Of a stretch of DNA of 64,000 nt, positions 35,843-44,692 are shown piece by piece; within the stretch, counting starts at the first letter, position 1, and every line of letters begins with the position of its first letter. This DNA comes from Bacteroidales bacterium (lineage in GTDB: Bacteria; Bacteroidota; Bacteroidia; Bacteroidales; 4484-276). The stretch covers positions 1 through 64,000 of the forward strand of contig JACZJL010000033.1 of the NCBI GenBank assembly GCA_014860585.1, given 5' to 3'. Made by a program: the position numbers and the translations under genes. A model generated the notes under the pieces. That model searched no databases. It saw only the letters and a program-made list of their open reading frames with translations, and was not told the DNA's origin.

Positions 35843-35950
35843 GCATCATTTAAAATCTGTCAGTTTGGAATTAAGGTTTTTTAAACATTCATTTTTCGGA
35901 GTTTGACCGTAAATTTTGTGTAGGAAAAATGATTTGTAATTGTAAATCAT

Positions 35951-35958
35951 TACTTTTG
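35951..35958 (+). promoter_or_regulatory. -7 box for mnmE
   Basis: TACTTTTG on the plus strand, 32 bases before the ATG. Confidence 0.45.
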
Positions 35959-35990
35959 CTCTGATCTATCCACATGAAAATACATTAGCC

Positions 35991-37379
35991 ATGGAAACAA
36001 AAGATACCATTTGCGCACTTGCTACTTCGCCTGGAACGGCTGCTATTGCCGTGATTCGTACATCAGGCAGTGAATCCCTTACCATAGCGGAAAAGATATT
36101 TAGACCGGCCAAAAAGCATTTTAAAATCACGGAAGCCGAATCACACACCATCCACTTCGGCACCATTGAAACAGCGGAGGAGGTCATAGATGAAGTACTG
36201 GTGAGTGTTTTCAGGAGCCCTCACTCCTACACCGGAGAGGAAGCAGTGGAGATTTCGTGTCATGGTTCTCCTTACATTCAGCAAAAAATTATCGAAACGC
36301 TAATCAACAGTGGCGCAAGGATGGCCAGGCCGGGCGAGTTCACCCTCAGGGCATTCCTCAACGGGAAGTTCGACCTTTCACAAGCCGAGGCTGTTGCTGA
36401 CCTTATTGCATCCAACTCAAAAACCTCGCACGACCTTGCCATTGACCAGATGAGGGGCGGTTTTTCAAAAAAAATACGCGACCTGCGTAAAGAACTCATT
36501 GGCTTCGCCTCGCTCATTGAACTTGAACTTGACTTCTCGGAAGAAGATGTCGAATTTGTAGACAGGAAAAAGTTATTTGCTTTAATTCATAAGCTGAAAA
36601 CTGAAATCACCAGTCTGATCCAATCGTTTTCAGTGGGAAATGTCCTGAAAAATGGAATTCCTGTGGCCATCATTGGCAAGCCCAACGTGGGGAAATCCAC
36701 ATTGCTCAACACCATCCTGCAGGAAGAAAGAGCCATCGTGTCCGAAATCCCCGGCACTACGCGTGATTCAATCGAAGACACGATCATAATCGACGGTGTA
36801 GCCTTTCGGTTCATCGATACTGCCGGATTGCGTAATACCGATGATGAAGTAGAAACCATCGGTATTGAGCGTACACACGAAAAAATCCGCCAGGCCAGAA
36901 TCATCCTTTTCGTTTTTGATATTGCCAGCTGCTCGCTCGAACAAATCCGCGAAGTGATTGACGAACACCAGCACCTGATCGACGACCCGACAAAACGGGT
37001 GATCCTGATCGGTAATAAAATTGACCAGCTTGTCGAAATCCCGAAAGGCTTCAAAGACCTGGTGGAGATGGAAACAGTATTTGTGTCGGCCAAACGCAAG
37101 GAAAACATCAACCTGATCTCCGACAGCCTCCTCAAATCGGTGAATAAAGACATGCTCACCGACAACACCATTGTCTCCAACGCCCGTCACTACGAAGCAT
37201 TGTCCAACTCCCTCAACACCATAACACTGGTAGAAGACGCCCTAAAACAAAACATCCCCACCGACCTCATCGCCAGCGATATCCGCCAGGCGCTGTATCA
37301 CCTGGGAACCATCACCGGCGAGATTTCAAATGAGGATATCCTTGATAATATCTTCAGGAACTTTTGCATCGGGAAATAG
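35991..37379 (+). CDS. mnmE: tRNA modification GTPase MnmE
   Basis: 462 residues from an ATG. N-terminal folate-binding domain (DTICALATSPGTAAIAVIR), a helical domain, and an inserted G domain: P-loop GKPNVGKS (about 224), GTTRDS switch I, DTAGLRN, NKID. It ends with the family C-terminal CxGK motif (NFCIGK), whose Cys is needed for activity. Together with MnmG it makes the 5-carboxymethylaminomethyl or related modification at U34 of certain tRNAs. Single gene; no mnmG in the window. Confidence 0.96.
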   Translation: METKDTICALATSPGTAAIAVIRTSGSESLTIAEKIFRPAKKHFKITEAESHTIHFGTIETAEEVIDEVLVSVFRSPHSYTGEEAVEISCHGSPYIQQKIIETLINSGARMARPGEFTLRAFLNGKFDLSQAEAVADLIASNSKTSHDLAIDQMRGGFSKKIRDLRKELIGFASLIELELDFSEEDVEFVDRKKLFALIHKLKTEITSLIQSFSVGNVLKNGIPVAIIGKPNVGKSTLLNTILQEERAIVSEIPGTTRDSIEDTIIIDGVAFRFIDTAGLRNTDDEVETIGIERTHEKIRQARIILFVFDIASCSLEQIREVIDEHQHLIDDPTKRVILIGNKIDQLVEIPKGFKDLVEMETVFVSAKRKENINLISDSLLKSVNKDMLTDNTIVSNARHYEALSNSLNTITLVEDALKQNIPTDLIASDIRQALYHLGTITGEISNEDILDNIFRNFCIGK

Positions 37380-37474
37380 AAGATAAACTATAGTCCGGCT
37401 CATCCTCCCTTTTTAGACGGACCAGGGGAAAATATGCTTCCGACATTCCGGCCACTTTCCTGCGGTTTAACATT

Positions 37475-39361
37475 TTATGTCGGCGGGTGCTGCCGCTGGT
37501 TGAACCATTTTCGCACCGCCTGCATGGTCTTTTGCTGGTAAGGCGGCGCCTGGCGTTTGCAGGTTGATCTTTCGATGCTGTTTTCGGGAGCGCCCCAGCG
37601 TATTTCTATGCAGTCGTTAGGGTTGTAGGCCATTTCAAAGGCATCTCTCCGGCTCAGAATTTCTGCTAACGTGAGTTCCTGTAATAAGCCATCGGAGCGG
37701 GTATAGCTTATTGTTAAACCTGAAACCTTCTTGTCAAGGAAGGATTGAAGCATTTTCTTAATATCTTCCGCGGAGGTGGATGTTGGGATGTTGAAGTCGG
37801 AAGGCGAACCGGCCACCCTGTCCGGGAAATCGAGCACTGCATCCATGGCGATCAGAAGCCTTAAATCGCGGTTGGGTGTCGAAAAATCCTCCCACAGGCC
37901 GCCGGTCTGGAAAATGCCATTGGCATTTGAAGGCATCGGGATTACCGTTCCCGGGTGTGCTTTGAGCCAGGCCTCGCCGTTCGCCACCGATTTTACACGA
38001 ACCAACAGTTGCTCGTGAAGCGCCTGTATCAGGTTCTGCAATGCAGCTTCAGGCTTTAATGGTGTCGGATTGATTAACTTTTCCATCTGGCGGTAGAAAA
38101 CCCCGCTTTCCATCTTTCGCTGCTGGAGCGAAAAGGGAATGAAACCGGAGGATGGGGTCAGGGCTTCGTTTGACATTAATTTTAACCTGCCAGCATCAAC
38201 TGTAATCGGACGAAAAGCTTTAAAACCCGATTCCCCGATGACTTCGAAGGTGTTGAACAGAAAATTCCCTTTCCAGAACCGCTTGATGGCTATGGTTTTA
38301 TCAGGCTGGGCATCCACTGCAAGCAGCACTCCGGGCTTATCTTTGGTTTGTGGCGCCCAGCTTACCAGGATAAAGGTATGCCCGTAAGGATCGGCAAAAA
38401 CAGTTCCGGGGCGAAGTGATTCCCTGTCGAGTGAAACCGGGTAATAGTCAGCGTTTTCGTTTTCTAACGAAGTCCGTGCGGTGCCCGAATGGACGCCATC
38501 CATCAGCCTTCTCAAAAAGGAATTGAATGCCTGCACCTGATTGGTTTTTGATGTTGAACTTTCGTTGGTAATCCATTGACCTGTGCCAGGATTTTTCCCG
38601 AGGTAACCTCTGTCGCAGATGTGATAACCAAACGGAAGCCCCAATTTCCAGGCAAAATATGCCCTCAGGAAAAAAGGATTATCGGCACAGTCGGGTTCCA
38701 TGATGACCTTGATTTTACTTTCAGGATCATCTTCTCCCAGGGAGAGAAAGTTGTAAAGAAAATTTCGATCCTTATTTTGAGTCACCTCATGAAGAGATGG
38801 CCAGGAAGTCTGCTCATCGCTGCCCTGAAACAGCGCGTTTACCCAGGCAGAATAAATGGTTTCGGTATTGCTGTCCCAGCCGCGGGTGGTTTTCCAAACT
38901 ACACCCTTCGGAGCGGTTGCCTCACGCGGAGAAACTACAAACTCCAGGTTACTGACCTCTTTGCCTTCCAGGATCAAAGTTGCCCTGTAGCTGCCTTCGG
39001 TAGTTCCTGCGAAATCATCTATTCGCCAGCAAGGCAGTTCCTCACCGGTTTTTGTGTGTTGAGATTTGAGATTTCCTTCTGGGCCGCTGACAATGATCTT
39101 TGCTTTGCGGATGTTTCTTCCTCCGGTGGCCAGGATACGGAAACTATCGCCGGGCACAGGATGAGCGGGTATCAACAACAGTGCATTCGCCGGATTGTAT
39201 TCATCCGGCTTTTCACCCTCTATCACCGATTCAATTTTTTCGAGTAATGTCGTTCCCTGGTGGTTCCTCTGCTCACCGCCACATGACAGAAGCAGGGTCA
39301 GCAGAAAAGATGCAATCAGGCCTAAAAATAGTAATCGTTTATCAATTTTGAAAAGGATCAT
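37475..39361 (-). CDS. Lipoprotein with transglutaminase/papain-like fold, function unknown
   Basis: 628 residues from the ATG at 39361; the frame is open further but this Met starts a clean lipoprotein signal (Cys27 in LLSC). I do not recognise a named family. Residues about 60-145 look like an Ig-like strand domain. A transglutaminase-like core is suggested by C225 in DCADNPFFLRAYFAWKLGLP, H328 in DPYGHTF and D350 in LLAVDAQP, with the strand pattern usual around the Cys-His-Asp triad. The C-terminal 250 residues are mixed alpha/beta and end in a basic tail (KWFNQRQH). Convergent with mnmE and downstream of the epimerase gene, with a palindromic element between. Confidence 0.6.
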   Translation of the reverse strand: MILFKIDKRLLFLGLIASFLLTLLLSCGGEQRNHQGTTLLEKIESVIEGEKPDEYNPANALLLIPAHPVPGDSFRILATGGRNIRKAKIIVSGPEGNLKSQHTKTGEELPCWRIDDFAGTTEGSYRATLILEGKEVSNLEFVVSPREATAPKGVVWKTTRGWDSNTETIYSAWVNALFQGSDEQTSWPSLHEVTQNKDRNFLYNFLSLGEDDPESKIKVIMEPDCADNPFFLRAYFAWKLGLPFGYHICDRGYLGKNPGTGQWITNESSTSKTNQVQAFNSFLRRLMDGVHSGTARTSLENENADYYPVSLDRESLRPGTVFADPYGHTFILVSWAPQTKDKPGVLLAVDAQPDKTIAIKRFWKGNFLFNTFEVIGESGFKAFRPITVDAGRLKLMSNEALTPSSGFIPFSLQQRKMESGVFYRQMEKLINPTPLKPEAALQNLIQALHEQLLVRVKSVANGEAWLKAHPGTVIPMPSNANGIFQTGGLWEDFSTPNRDLRLLIAMDAVLDFPDRVAGSPSDFNIPTSTSAEDIKKMLQSFLDKKVSGLTISYTRSDGLLQELTLAEILSRRDAFEMAYNPNDCIEIRWGAPENSIERSTCKRQAPPYQQKTMQAVRKWFNQRQHPPT

Positions 39362-39397
39362 TATGTCTAAATTATTGTCAGCAAGAAAACTCCATTT

Positions 39398-39447
39398 GTT
39401 GAAAATCATTGTTGCCCCCAACCCTTAAGGGAGCAATGATTTTCAAC
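39398..39447. repeat. Palindromic intergenic element with 14-bp perfect arms
   Basis: gttgaaaatcattg (39398-39411) pairs with caatgattttcaac (39434-39447). A further partial copy, cgttgaaaatcaaa, follows near 39503. The spacer also holds gggatcccc-type GC-rich words like those near 44.45 kb. Confidence 0.7.
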
Positions 39448-39550
39448 GATTTACACCCTTTTCCCGTAGGGATCCCCTTGGGAAGGGTGGGGTAAAAAAA
39501 TCGTTGAAAATCAAATTCAGGGTGTTTTCTTGCTGAAACAAATTATCTTT

Positions 39551-40699
39551 TTAAAACACCTTCTTAACAACTTTTATCCCAATTCCCGGCCTGTCCGGTA
39601 ATGTTATTTTGCCATCAACGATTTGCATACCTGAGAAGGGATCATTATCAATGAGCAGGTTTCCGTCGAGGTCGGCCCAGTCGGCTTTAGGGGCAAGTTG
39701 GGAAGCGGCAGACACCGCGCAGGAAGTTTCGACCATGCAGCCAATCATGACTTTCATGTCCAGCGAGCGGGCAAGTGTCAGCATTTGGTGGGCTTCGCGC
39801 ATCCCGGTACATTTCATCAGTTTGATGTTGATGCCGCTGTAAACGCCATTTGCCTTCATCACATCGGGCAACCGTTGCAGCGATTCGTCGGCAATGGTAG
39901 GCAGCGGACTGTTTTGCGTGAGCCATGCCATGTCGTCAATTGCGGTTTTGGGCATCGGTTGCTCAACAAACACAACTCCATTTTCCTTGAGCCAGTGAAT
40001 CGTTTCAAGTGCTTTTACCCTGTCCGTCCAGCCCTGGTTTACATCCACACACAACGGGCGATCGGTCACCGAACGGATGGTTTCGATCATCTCACGGTCG
40101 GATGCCTGACCCAGTTTCACCTTCAGTATTTTATACGGAGCAGCCTCGGCCATCTTCTGCCTGACGACTTCCGGAATGTCGAGGCCGATGGTAAATGACG
40201 TGTTGGGCGTATCGGCAGGATCAAATCCCCAGATCTTATACCACGGCTGCTTCATCAGTTTTCCAACCAGATCGTGCAGGGCAATATCCACGGCAGCTTT
40301 TGCAGCAGTATTCCCGGGCATCACCGAATCAACGTACTGCAAAATGTCGTCCATCTGAAACGGATCGTTGAACTGATTCAGGTCGAGTGATGAGAGGAAG
40401 CGGACTGCTGTTTCCACGCTCTCTCCCAGGTAGGGCGGCATCGAAGCTTCGCCGTAACCAACCTCCCCATCAAACTCGAGGCGGGTCAGCACATCGGGGG
40501 TAATTTTCCGCGAACTGTTGGCCAGGGTAAATACGTGGTGAAGTTGCAGTTCGTAAGGCAAAAAGCTAAGCGACAGCCCTTTTGCCGGTTTGCGGTGAAA
40601 GTTCTTATCCGCAAATGCGAACAAAGGCTCTACACCGGCCATCCCGCCTAAAGCCAATAGCCCGGCGTTTCGAATGAATTTGCGACGACTGTTATTCAT
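39551..40699 (-). CDS. Exported enolase-superfamily dipeptide epimerase (L-Ala-D/L-Glu epimerase type)
   Basis: 382 residues from the ATG at 40699. The start has a twin-arginine-like signal (NNSRRKFIRNAGLLALGG ... FAFA), unusual for this cytosolic family. Enolase-superfamily landmarks follow: the KxK pair in LKVKLG, metal ligands in CVDVNQGW, FVEQP and IADES, and the second catalytic Lys in INIKLMK. This layout fits the MLE-subgroup dipeptide epimerases, which turn L-Ala-D-Glu from murein into L-Ala-L-Glu; other racemases of the subgroup cannot be excluded. The next gene upstream is an NlpC/P60 endopeptidase, whose products are such dipeptides, as in the ykfB/ykfC pair of Bacillus. Confidence 0.82.
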   Translation of the reverse strand: MNNSRRKFIRNAGLLALGGMAGVEPLFAFADKNFHRKPAKGLSLSFLPYELQLHHVFTLANSSRKITPDVLTRLEFDGEVGYGEASMPPYLGESVETAVRFLSSLDLNQFNDPFQMDDILQYVDSVMPGNTAAKAAVDIALHDLVGKLMKQPWYKIWGFDPADTPNTSFTIGLDIPEVVRQKMAEAAPYKILKVKLGQASDREMIETIRSVTDRPLCVDVNQGWTDRVKALETIHWLKENGVVFVEQPMPKTAIDDMAWLTQNSPLPTIADESLQRLPDVMKANGVYSGINIKLMKCTGMREAHQMLTLARSLDMKVMIGCMVETSCAVSAASQLAPKADWADLDGNLLIDNDPFSGMQIVDGKITLPDRPGIGIKVVKKVF

Positions 40700-40723
40700 G
40701 ATACTAAAGCTTTCGTTCAAATT

Positions 40724-40870
40724 CCAAATAACAAAAATCAAATGACAAATAAATTCCAAATTCAAAAAGATTAAAATCCAAACTTTTGATGTGTGTCGGA
40801 AATGCTTTCATTTTGATTTTTGGCAAATGAAGAATAAGCTAATATTTGAGATTTGTTTTTTGTTATTTCC
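40724..40870. repeat. Palindromic intergenic element, about 150 bp
   Basis: The segment 40724-40744 (ccaaataacaaaaatcaaatg) is matched in reverse complement by 40850-40870 at about 17 of 21 positions; the middle is A/T-rich with further short complementary words. It separates the epimerase and endopeptidase genes. Confidence 0.55.
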
Positions 40871-40882
40871 CCTTGGTTCGGT

Positions 40883-42064
40883 TCAGGGTTGAGTGCAATA
40901 CCACGGATGATCCTTAACCCTTACAATCCCTTCAGCGTTCAGCGAATTGAACACCCGGCGCGCTGCTACATTTTTCCTGGAGGGGACATATTTCGGATCG
41001 CTTGGGTCAAGGCTGCTGATATGCACCCTGCCCGAGGCATGGATGAAATTCCCGTTTCCAAGATAAATACCCACATGAGTGATATGCTGTGCGTCTCGTC
41101 CGAAGAAAAGCAGGTCGCCGCTTTGCAGGTTGTTCCTGTTGCTGAAATCAACCGCTTCGCCGCACCTGGCCTGTTGTGATGCATCGCGGGCGAGGATAAC
41201 GCCCTGCATATAATACACCTGCTTGACGAATCCCGAACAATCAACAGCTTTCACCGAAGTGCCTCCCCACAGATAAGGAAAACCCATCATTTGCCGGGCA
41301 AGGGATGAGGTTGCCAGAGCACCGGGTTCCAGATTAATCCATTGATCGAAAGGGATGCAATCGGCCTTGCGAACATATCCGGTACGGCCATCAGGAATTT
41401 TGATCTTCAAAAATCTCCCGGAAACTTCTTCCACTTCAAAAAGGTCGCCCTGAACTAGATCGGATACAACTTCACCCCTCTTGCCGGAGGCATCGTAAAC
41501 AATGCCCGATATGCTGTTGAACAGGTAACGGTTTGATGCTTTCCAGCGATCCAGTTCTTTTTGTGTAATGCGCTGAAAGCCGCTTATGTCCATCCAGCCA
41601 ATATAGTATTCCGGTGTTTGAACCCGGCACCACTTTTCGTTGCAATCCAGCACTTTTAAAGGGGTTCCCATCATCACCTGTGAAACCAGTTCGGAAACAT
41701 GATCGGGTATGGAGCGAAGGTTCGATACCGACAAGGTGGCCAATGCCCAGGTCTCTTCACCCAGCGCGGCATCGGGCAGAAGCTTCAGCGAATCAACGAA
41801 CGAAATCTTGTTATCATTCAGAAAACGGATGATCTGCAATTTCGCATCCGGCAGATTGGTTTCTCCCGAAACGACTACAACGGGTTGAAGCGTGTCTTTT
41901 ATTTCAATTTCGAGAATGGCCACCCGTTTATCGGGTACAAGCTGTTTTTGAAGCGATTGCAACTCCAGCAACAGGGTTTCAAAAGGCAATGGCTGAGCCG
42001 TCAGGAAAGTCCCGGCAAAAACCAACAACAAAAGGCAGGTGAATTTTTTATAAAAATTCTTCAT
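40883..42064 (-). CDS. Exported SH3/NlpC-P60 murein peptide endopeptidase (YkfC-like)
   Basis: 393 residues from the ATG at 42064, opening a signal peptide (MKNFYKKFTCLLLLVFAGTFLTAQ). An N-terminal region of about 120 residues, two SH3b domains (around 125-255; QGDLFEVEEVSGRFLKI), then the C40 domain with catalytic Cys in AVDCSGF (about 288), His in THVGIYL and His in HASGRVH. YkfC-type enzymes cut after gamma-D-Glu in free murein peptides, the SH3 domains restricting the substrate to those with free L-Ala. It precedes the epimerase, giving a likely periplasmic murein-peptide processing pair. A paralogue lies at 2.0-2.8 kb. Confidence 0.88.
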   Translation of the reverse strand: MKNFYKKFTCLLLLVFAGTFLTAQPLPFETLLLELQSLQKQLVPDKRVAILEIEIKDTLQPVVVVSGETNLPDAKLQIIRFLNDNKISFVDSLKLLPDAALGEETWALATLSVSNLRSIPDHVSELVSQVMMGTPLKVLDCNEKWCRVQTPEYYIGWMDISGFQRITQKELDRWKASNRYLFNSISGIVYDASGKRGEVVSDLVQGDLFEVEEVSGRFLKIKIPDGRTGYVRKADCIPFDQWINLEPGALATSSLARQMMGFPYLWGGTSVKAVDCSGFVKQVYYMQGVILARDASQQARCGEAVDFSNRNNLQSGDLLFFGRDAQHITHVGIYLGNGNFIHASGRVHISSLDPSDPKYVPSRKNVAARRVFNSLNAEGIVRVKDHPWYCTQP

Positions 42065-42087
42065 TACATGAATCGGATATAAGGTTA

Positions 42088-42095
42088 CAAAGGTA
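42088..42095 (-). promoter_or_regulatory. -7 box for the endopeptidase gene
   Basis: TACCTTTG on the minus strand, 24 bases before the ATG at 42064. Confidence 0.45.
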
Positions 42096-42157
42096 AGGGA
42101 TTGTTTAGAGATTGTGTTTTTATTTTTACTGATTCCCCTAGCTTCAAAGCAAAACAA

Positions 42158-42595
42158 AGCCTACAATCATGTTGTGAGTGATCAGATTTTTTTTTGCCAC
42201 GAAGGCACTAAGTTTTGGTCTTTGTGCCGGGATTTAATTTTGCCCTGAAGGCTCTAACTTTCACTTTGTAAGAGAGATGCCTTTCTTTGCGGCTCTCTGC
42301 GCAGAAACTGGTCCTCTGCGGTTCAATCTTTTTTTACTGCAAAGAAGTCGCAAAGAACCGCAGAGTACCTAAATTCACCCGATACTGAGAAAAAACTTTT
42401 GACTTTGTGGTCAGATTTTATTTTGCCTCTAAGACACTGAGCCTCTATGTTTCATTCGTTTTGTCTTAGTGTCTTTTGCCACAGGCATCACTTTTTGAGT
42501 GGTCATATTCAATAAAAGCAACCAAATTCCAAGATAGAAATATCAACCTGAACAACAAAGCAAAACCGACAATCACTTTCGCATGGGAGTTAATT
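42158..42595. other. Long spacer of degenerate palindromic repeats
   Basis: About 440 bases without a gene. It is made of words such as gccacgaaggcactaag, ctctgcggttc and gtcttagtgtctttt, which recur in direct and inverted form. This type of repeat text is common between genes in Bacteroidota. No open frame of note. Confidence 0.55.
42314..42365. repeat. 11-bp perfect inverted repeat
   Basis: ctctgcggttc (42314-42324) pairs with gaaccgcagag (42355-42365). It is the best-formed hairpin inside the repeat-rich spacer. Confidence 0.7.
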
Positions 42596-44023
42596 TTAAT
42601 GACTGTTCACCTGACCATTTTCCTGATTGTTTTCTCTGGAATATTTTTTTTGCAGAAAAAGAAATACCGGAATGCCGGATAAAATCAGGACCATCCCGAT
42701 GGTTGCTTCGCGGGGTCGGGTGGCAATTGTATTGTAAAGCAAAAACAGGCAAAAAAGAATAAAAATTGCCGGTACCACGGGATACCCCCAGACTTTGTAA
42801 GGACGATGGGCATCGGGCATTTTGCGGCGCAAAATAAACACCCCCAGTGAATTGGCGCCGTAAAAGATGAAAACGGCAAAAATAATCATGTCGGTGAGCT
42901 GATCGAACGTTCCTGAGAGCACCAGCACCGAAGCCCATATTCCCTGCCATAGCAGCGAATTACCGGGAACGCTGGCCTTGTTCAGCTTCCCGATACCTGA
43001 GAAGAAGAGCCGGTCGCGCGACATGGCATAATACGGCCGGGCGCCCGTGAGAATGCTGGCATTGGTGCAGCCCAGTGTAGTGAGCAGAATCAACAGTGAA
43101 ATGAACAATACACCTCCACTGCCCCAAAAACTACGCACCGCTTCCACAGCAGCAATCTGGTTGCCCGAGGCGTAAACCTGCTCCAGTTCAGGAATAGACA
43201 ACAGCGCGAGATAGGTCACGTTGACCAGCAGATAGATGAAAATGACCAAAAAGACACCGATTATAATGCCTTTCGGGATGTTTTTGTTGGGGTCTTTGAT
43301 TTCGCCACCGATAAACCCAACAGAAACCCACCCCTGGTAAGCCCAAAAAGCAGCAAGCATAGCGGTGAACAAAGAGGAAAGCGTCACGGTTCCACTCGTC
43401 AACTCATTAAAATTCATGAAATTGGCAGGTAGTGTTTCAACGTTTTTTAGTCCAAAAACGACAATCACGAACAGCCCTGTGAACACCAGCCACAAAATGA
43501 TTTTACTCGCCCCGGCGCCACTTTTAAGTCCGGTGATGTTTAAAAATGTCAAAACCAAAATCAGAAAAATGGCCACCAGCTTTACCCCAAAATCCTGAAA
43601 AGGCAGGAAAACTCCACCTATCGAGAATGTTTGCAGCGATGAAAACAACCCGGGAACAGGGATGATGCTGTTCAACGATTGGGCAAAAACATAGGCCAAA
43701 GAGGAGATCGTGGCCGTTTGAATGACGGTAAAGAGCGACCAGCCATACAAGAAGGCAAAAAAGCGATTGTAAATTCTTTTAAAGTAAACAAACTCTCCTC
43801 CGGTATCGGCAAGCAAACCGGCCACTTCGGCATTGCTCAAAGCACCAAAAATGGTGATAATCCCAGCGACAATCCAGGCCACGAGTATCCACACCGAAGA
43901 GTGGAGTTCGGCAGCCATTGGAGCTATTTTTTTATACACCCCCGACCCGATGATGTTTGCGATCACAAAAAGGATAACATAACCCAGGCCAAGTGTTCTG
44001 ATCAGATTTCGTTGATTTGCCAT
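42596..44023 (-). CDS. APC-superfamily amino acid permease
   Basis: 475 residues from the ATG at 44023. About 12 membrane helices; the first carries the APC substrate-binding signature NIIGSGVYKK, and a later cytoplasmic loop has GEIKDPNKNIPKGI, typical of the LAT/APA branch. It ends with a short charged tail. It likely imports amino acids or exchanges them; the actual substrate is not shown. It shares direction with the endopeptidase and epimerase genes downstream but is 530 bases away across a repeat spacer, so cotranscription is doubtful even though a role in taking up the products is attractive. Confidence 0.85.
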   Translation of the reverse strand: MANQRNLIRTLGLGYVILFVIANIIGSGVYKKIAPMAAELHSSVWILVAWIVAGIITIFGALSNAEVAGLLADTGGEFVYFKRIYNRFFAFLYGWSLFTVIQTATISSLAYVFAQSLNSIIPVPGLFSSLQTFSIGGVFLPFQDFGVKLVAIFLILVLTFLNITGLKSGAGASKIILWLVFTGLFVIVVFGLKNVETLPANFMNFNELTSGTVTLSSLFTAMLAAFWAYQGWVSVGFIGGEIKDPNKNIPKGIIIGVFLVIFIYLLVNVTYLALLSIPELEQVYASGNQIAAVEAVRSFWGSGGVLFISLLILLTTLGCTNASILTGARPYYAMSRDRLFFSGIGKLNKASVPGNSLLWQGIWASVLVLSGTFDQLTDMIIFAVFIFYGANSLGVFILRRKMPDAHRPYKVWGYPVVPAIFILFCLFLLYNTIATRPREATIGMVLILSGIPVFLFLQKKYSRENNQENGQVNSH

Positions 44024-44581
44024 AATAATGCTTCCAAGAAAAAATAATGCACGAAAGTAAAACAAGTTAGTTTTCCGTGGTAAAAAAATTAAAACTGACT
44101 GAAATTGCTTACCGCAGGGAAGGCCTGCACACCTTTTCCGCTGTCACAGTCGGGCAAGCCTTCGTGTCTCTGCCAAAGGCATTTCTTCGGAAAGGGCTGG
44201 CTTCTATTTCATACCATCTTATTTGGAACTCAATAAGGTAATAAGGTTATGAAAATCAACGGGATACGTTTTCTACTAAGGTTTTGCTTTAGGATAAGGT
44301 TTTGCTTTGTCGAAAAAGTATCTTTAAAAAATGAAAACCTTATTTCCATCTTCAAACCTTAGTAGGTATCGGTCACCAACGAGCGACCTGACCTTATTAC
44401 CTTATTTTCAAAGAATTAGGTTTAATACAGTTCCAGACTTAATATAATCCCAGAGGGATCCCCTTTGTATAAGGTTATAAAAATCAATAGGTTAAACTTC
44501 CACAAGCGTAGCCTTTGCAACTTCGACAAACTGATTGCCGCCCCTGGTGATGTGGCGGCAAACCATAATTCACCATTAACA
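44024..44581. other. Spacer with structured elements, no gene
   Basis: About 560 bases. The central part is the nested palindrome listed separately (44232-44406). The word ataaggttatgaaaatcaa (from 44241) recurs as ataaggttataaaaatcaa (from 44469). No coding frame is convincing. Confidence 0.5.
44232..44406. repeat. 175-bp nested palindrome (MITE-like or structured RNA)
   Basis: Three pairs of perfectly complementary arms are nested in order: 44232-44247 with 44391-44406 (16 bp, aataaggtaataaggt), 44275-44284 with 44354-44363 (10 bp, actaaggttt) and 44294-44303 with 44334-44343 (10 bp, ataaggtttt), leaving a 30-base loop. The element ends exactly at the outer arms. It could be a non-autonomous transposable element or code for a folded RNA. 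Confidence 0.65.
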
Positions 44582-44692
44582 TCACTTGTCAAAACTCAAG
44601 ACTATTCTTTCGATCTCACTTAAAACATCGGCGATATTTGGCTCTTCACTAAGGAACTTCTGATTAGAGCTGCCGAAAAACTTCGCAATCAT
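44582..44692 (-). CDS. Small protein overlapping the upstream RHH-like gene
   Basis: 36 residues, MIAKFFGSSN to IVLSFDK. The ATG overlaps the TGA of the preceding gene in an ATGA junction, which supports translation by coupling. The second half (EEPNIADVLSEIERIVLSF) is a probable amphipathic helix. No family recognised. It may be the last gene of a three-gene small operon or a chance frame; the coupling is the main evidence. Confidence 0.45.
   Translation of the reverse strand: MIAKFFGSSNQKFLSEEPNIADVLSEIERIVLSFDK

Noticed and set aside
38576-39247. Plus-strand open frame of 223 codons opposite the transglutaminase-like gene
   Set aside because: No signal or domain; the minus-strand frame has a lipoprotein start and a plausible catalytic core.
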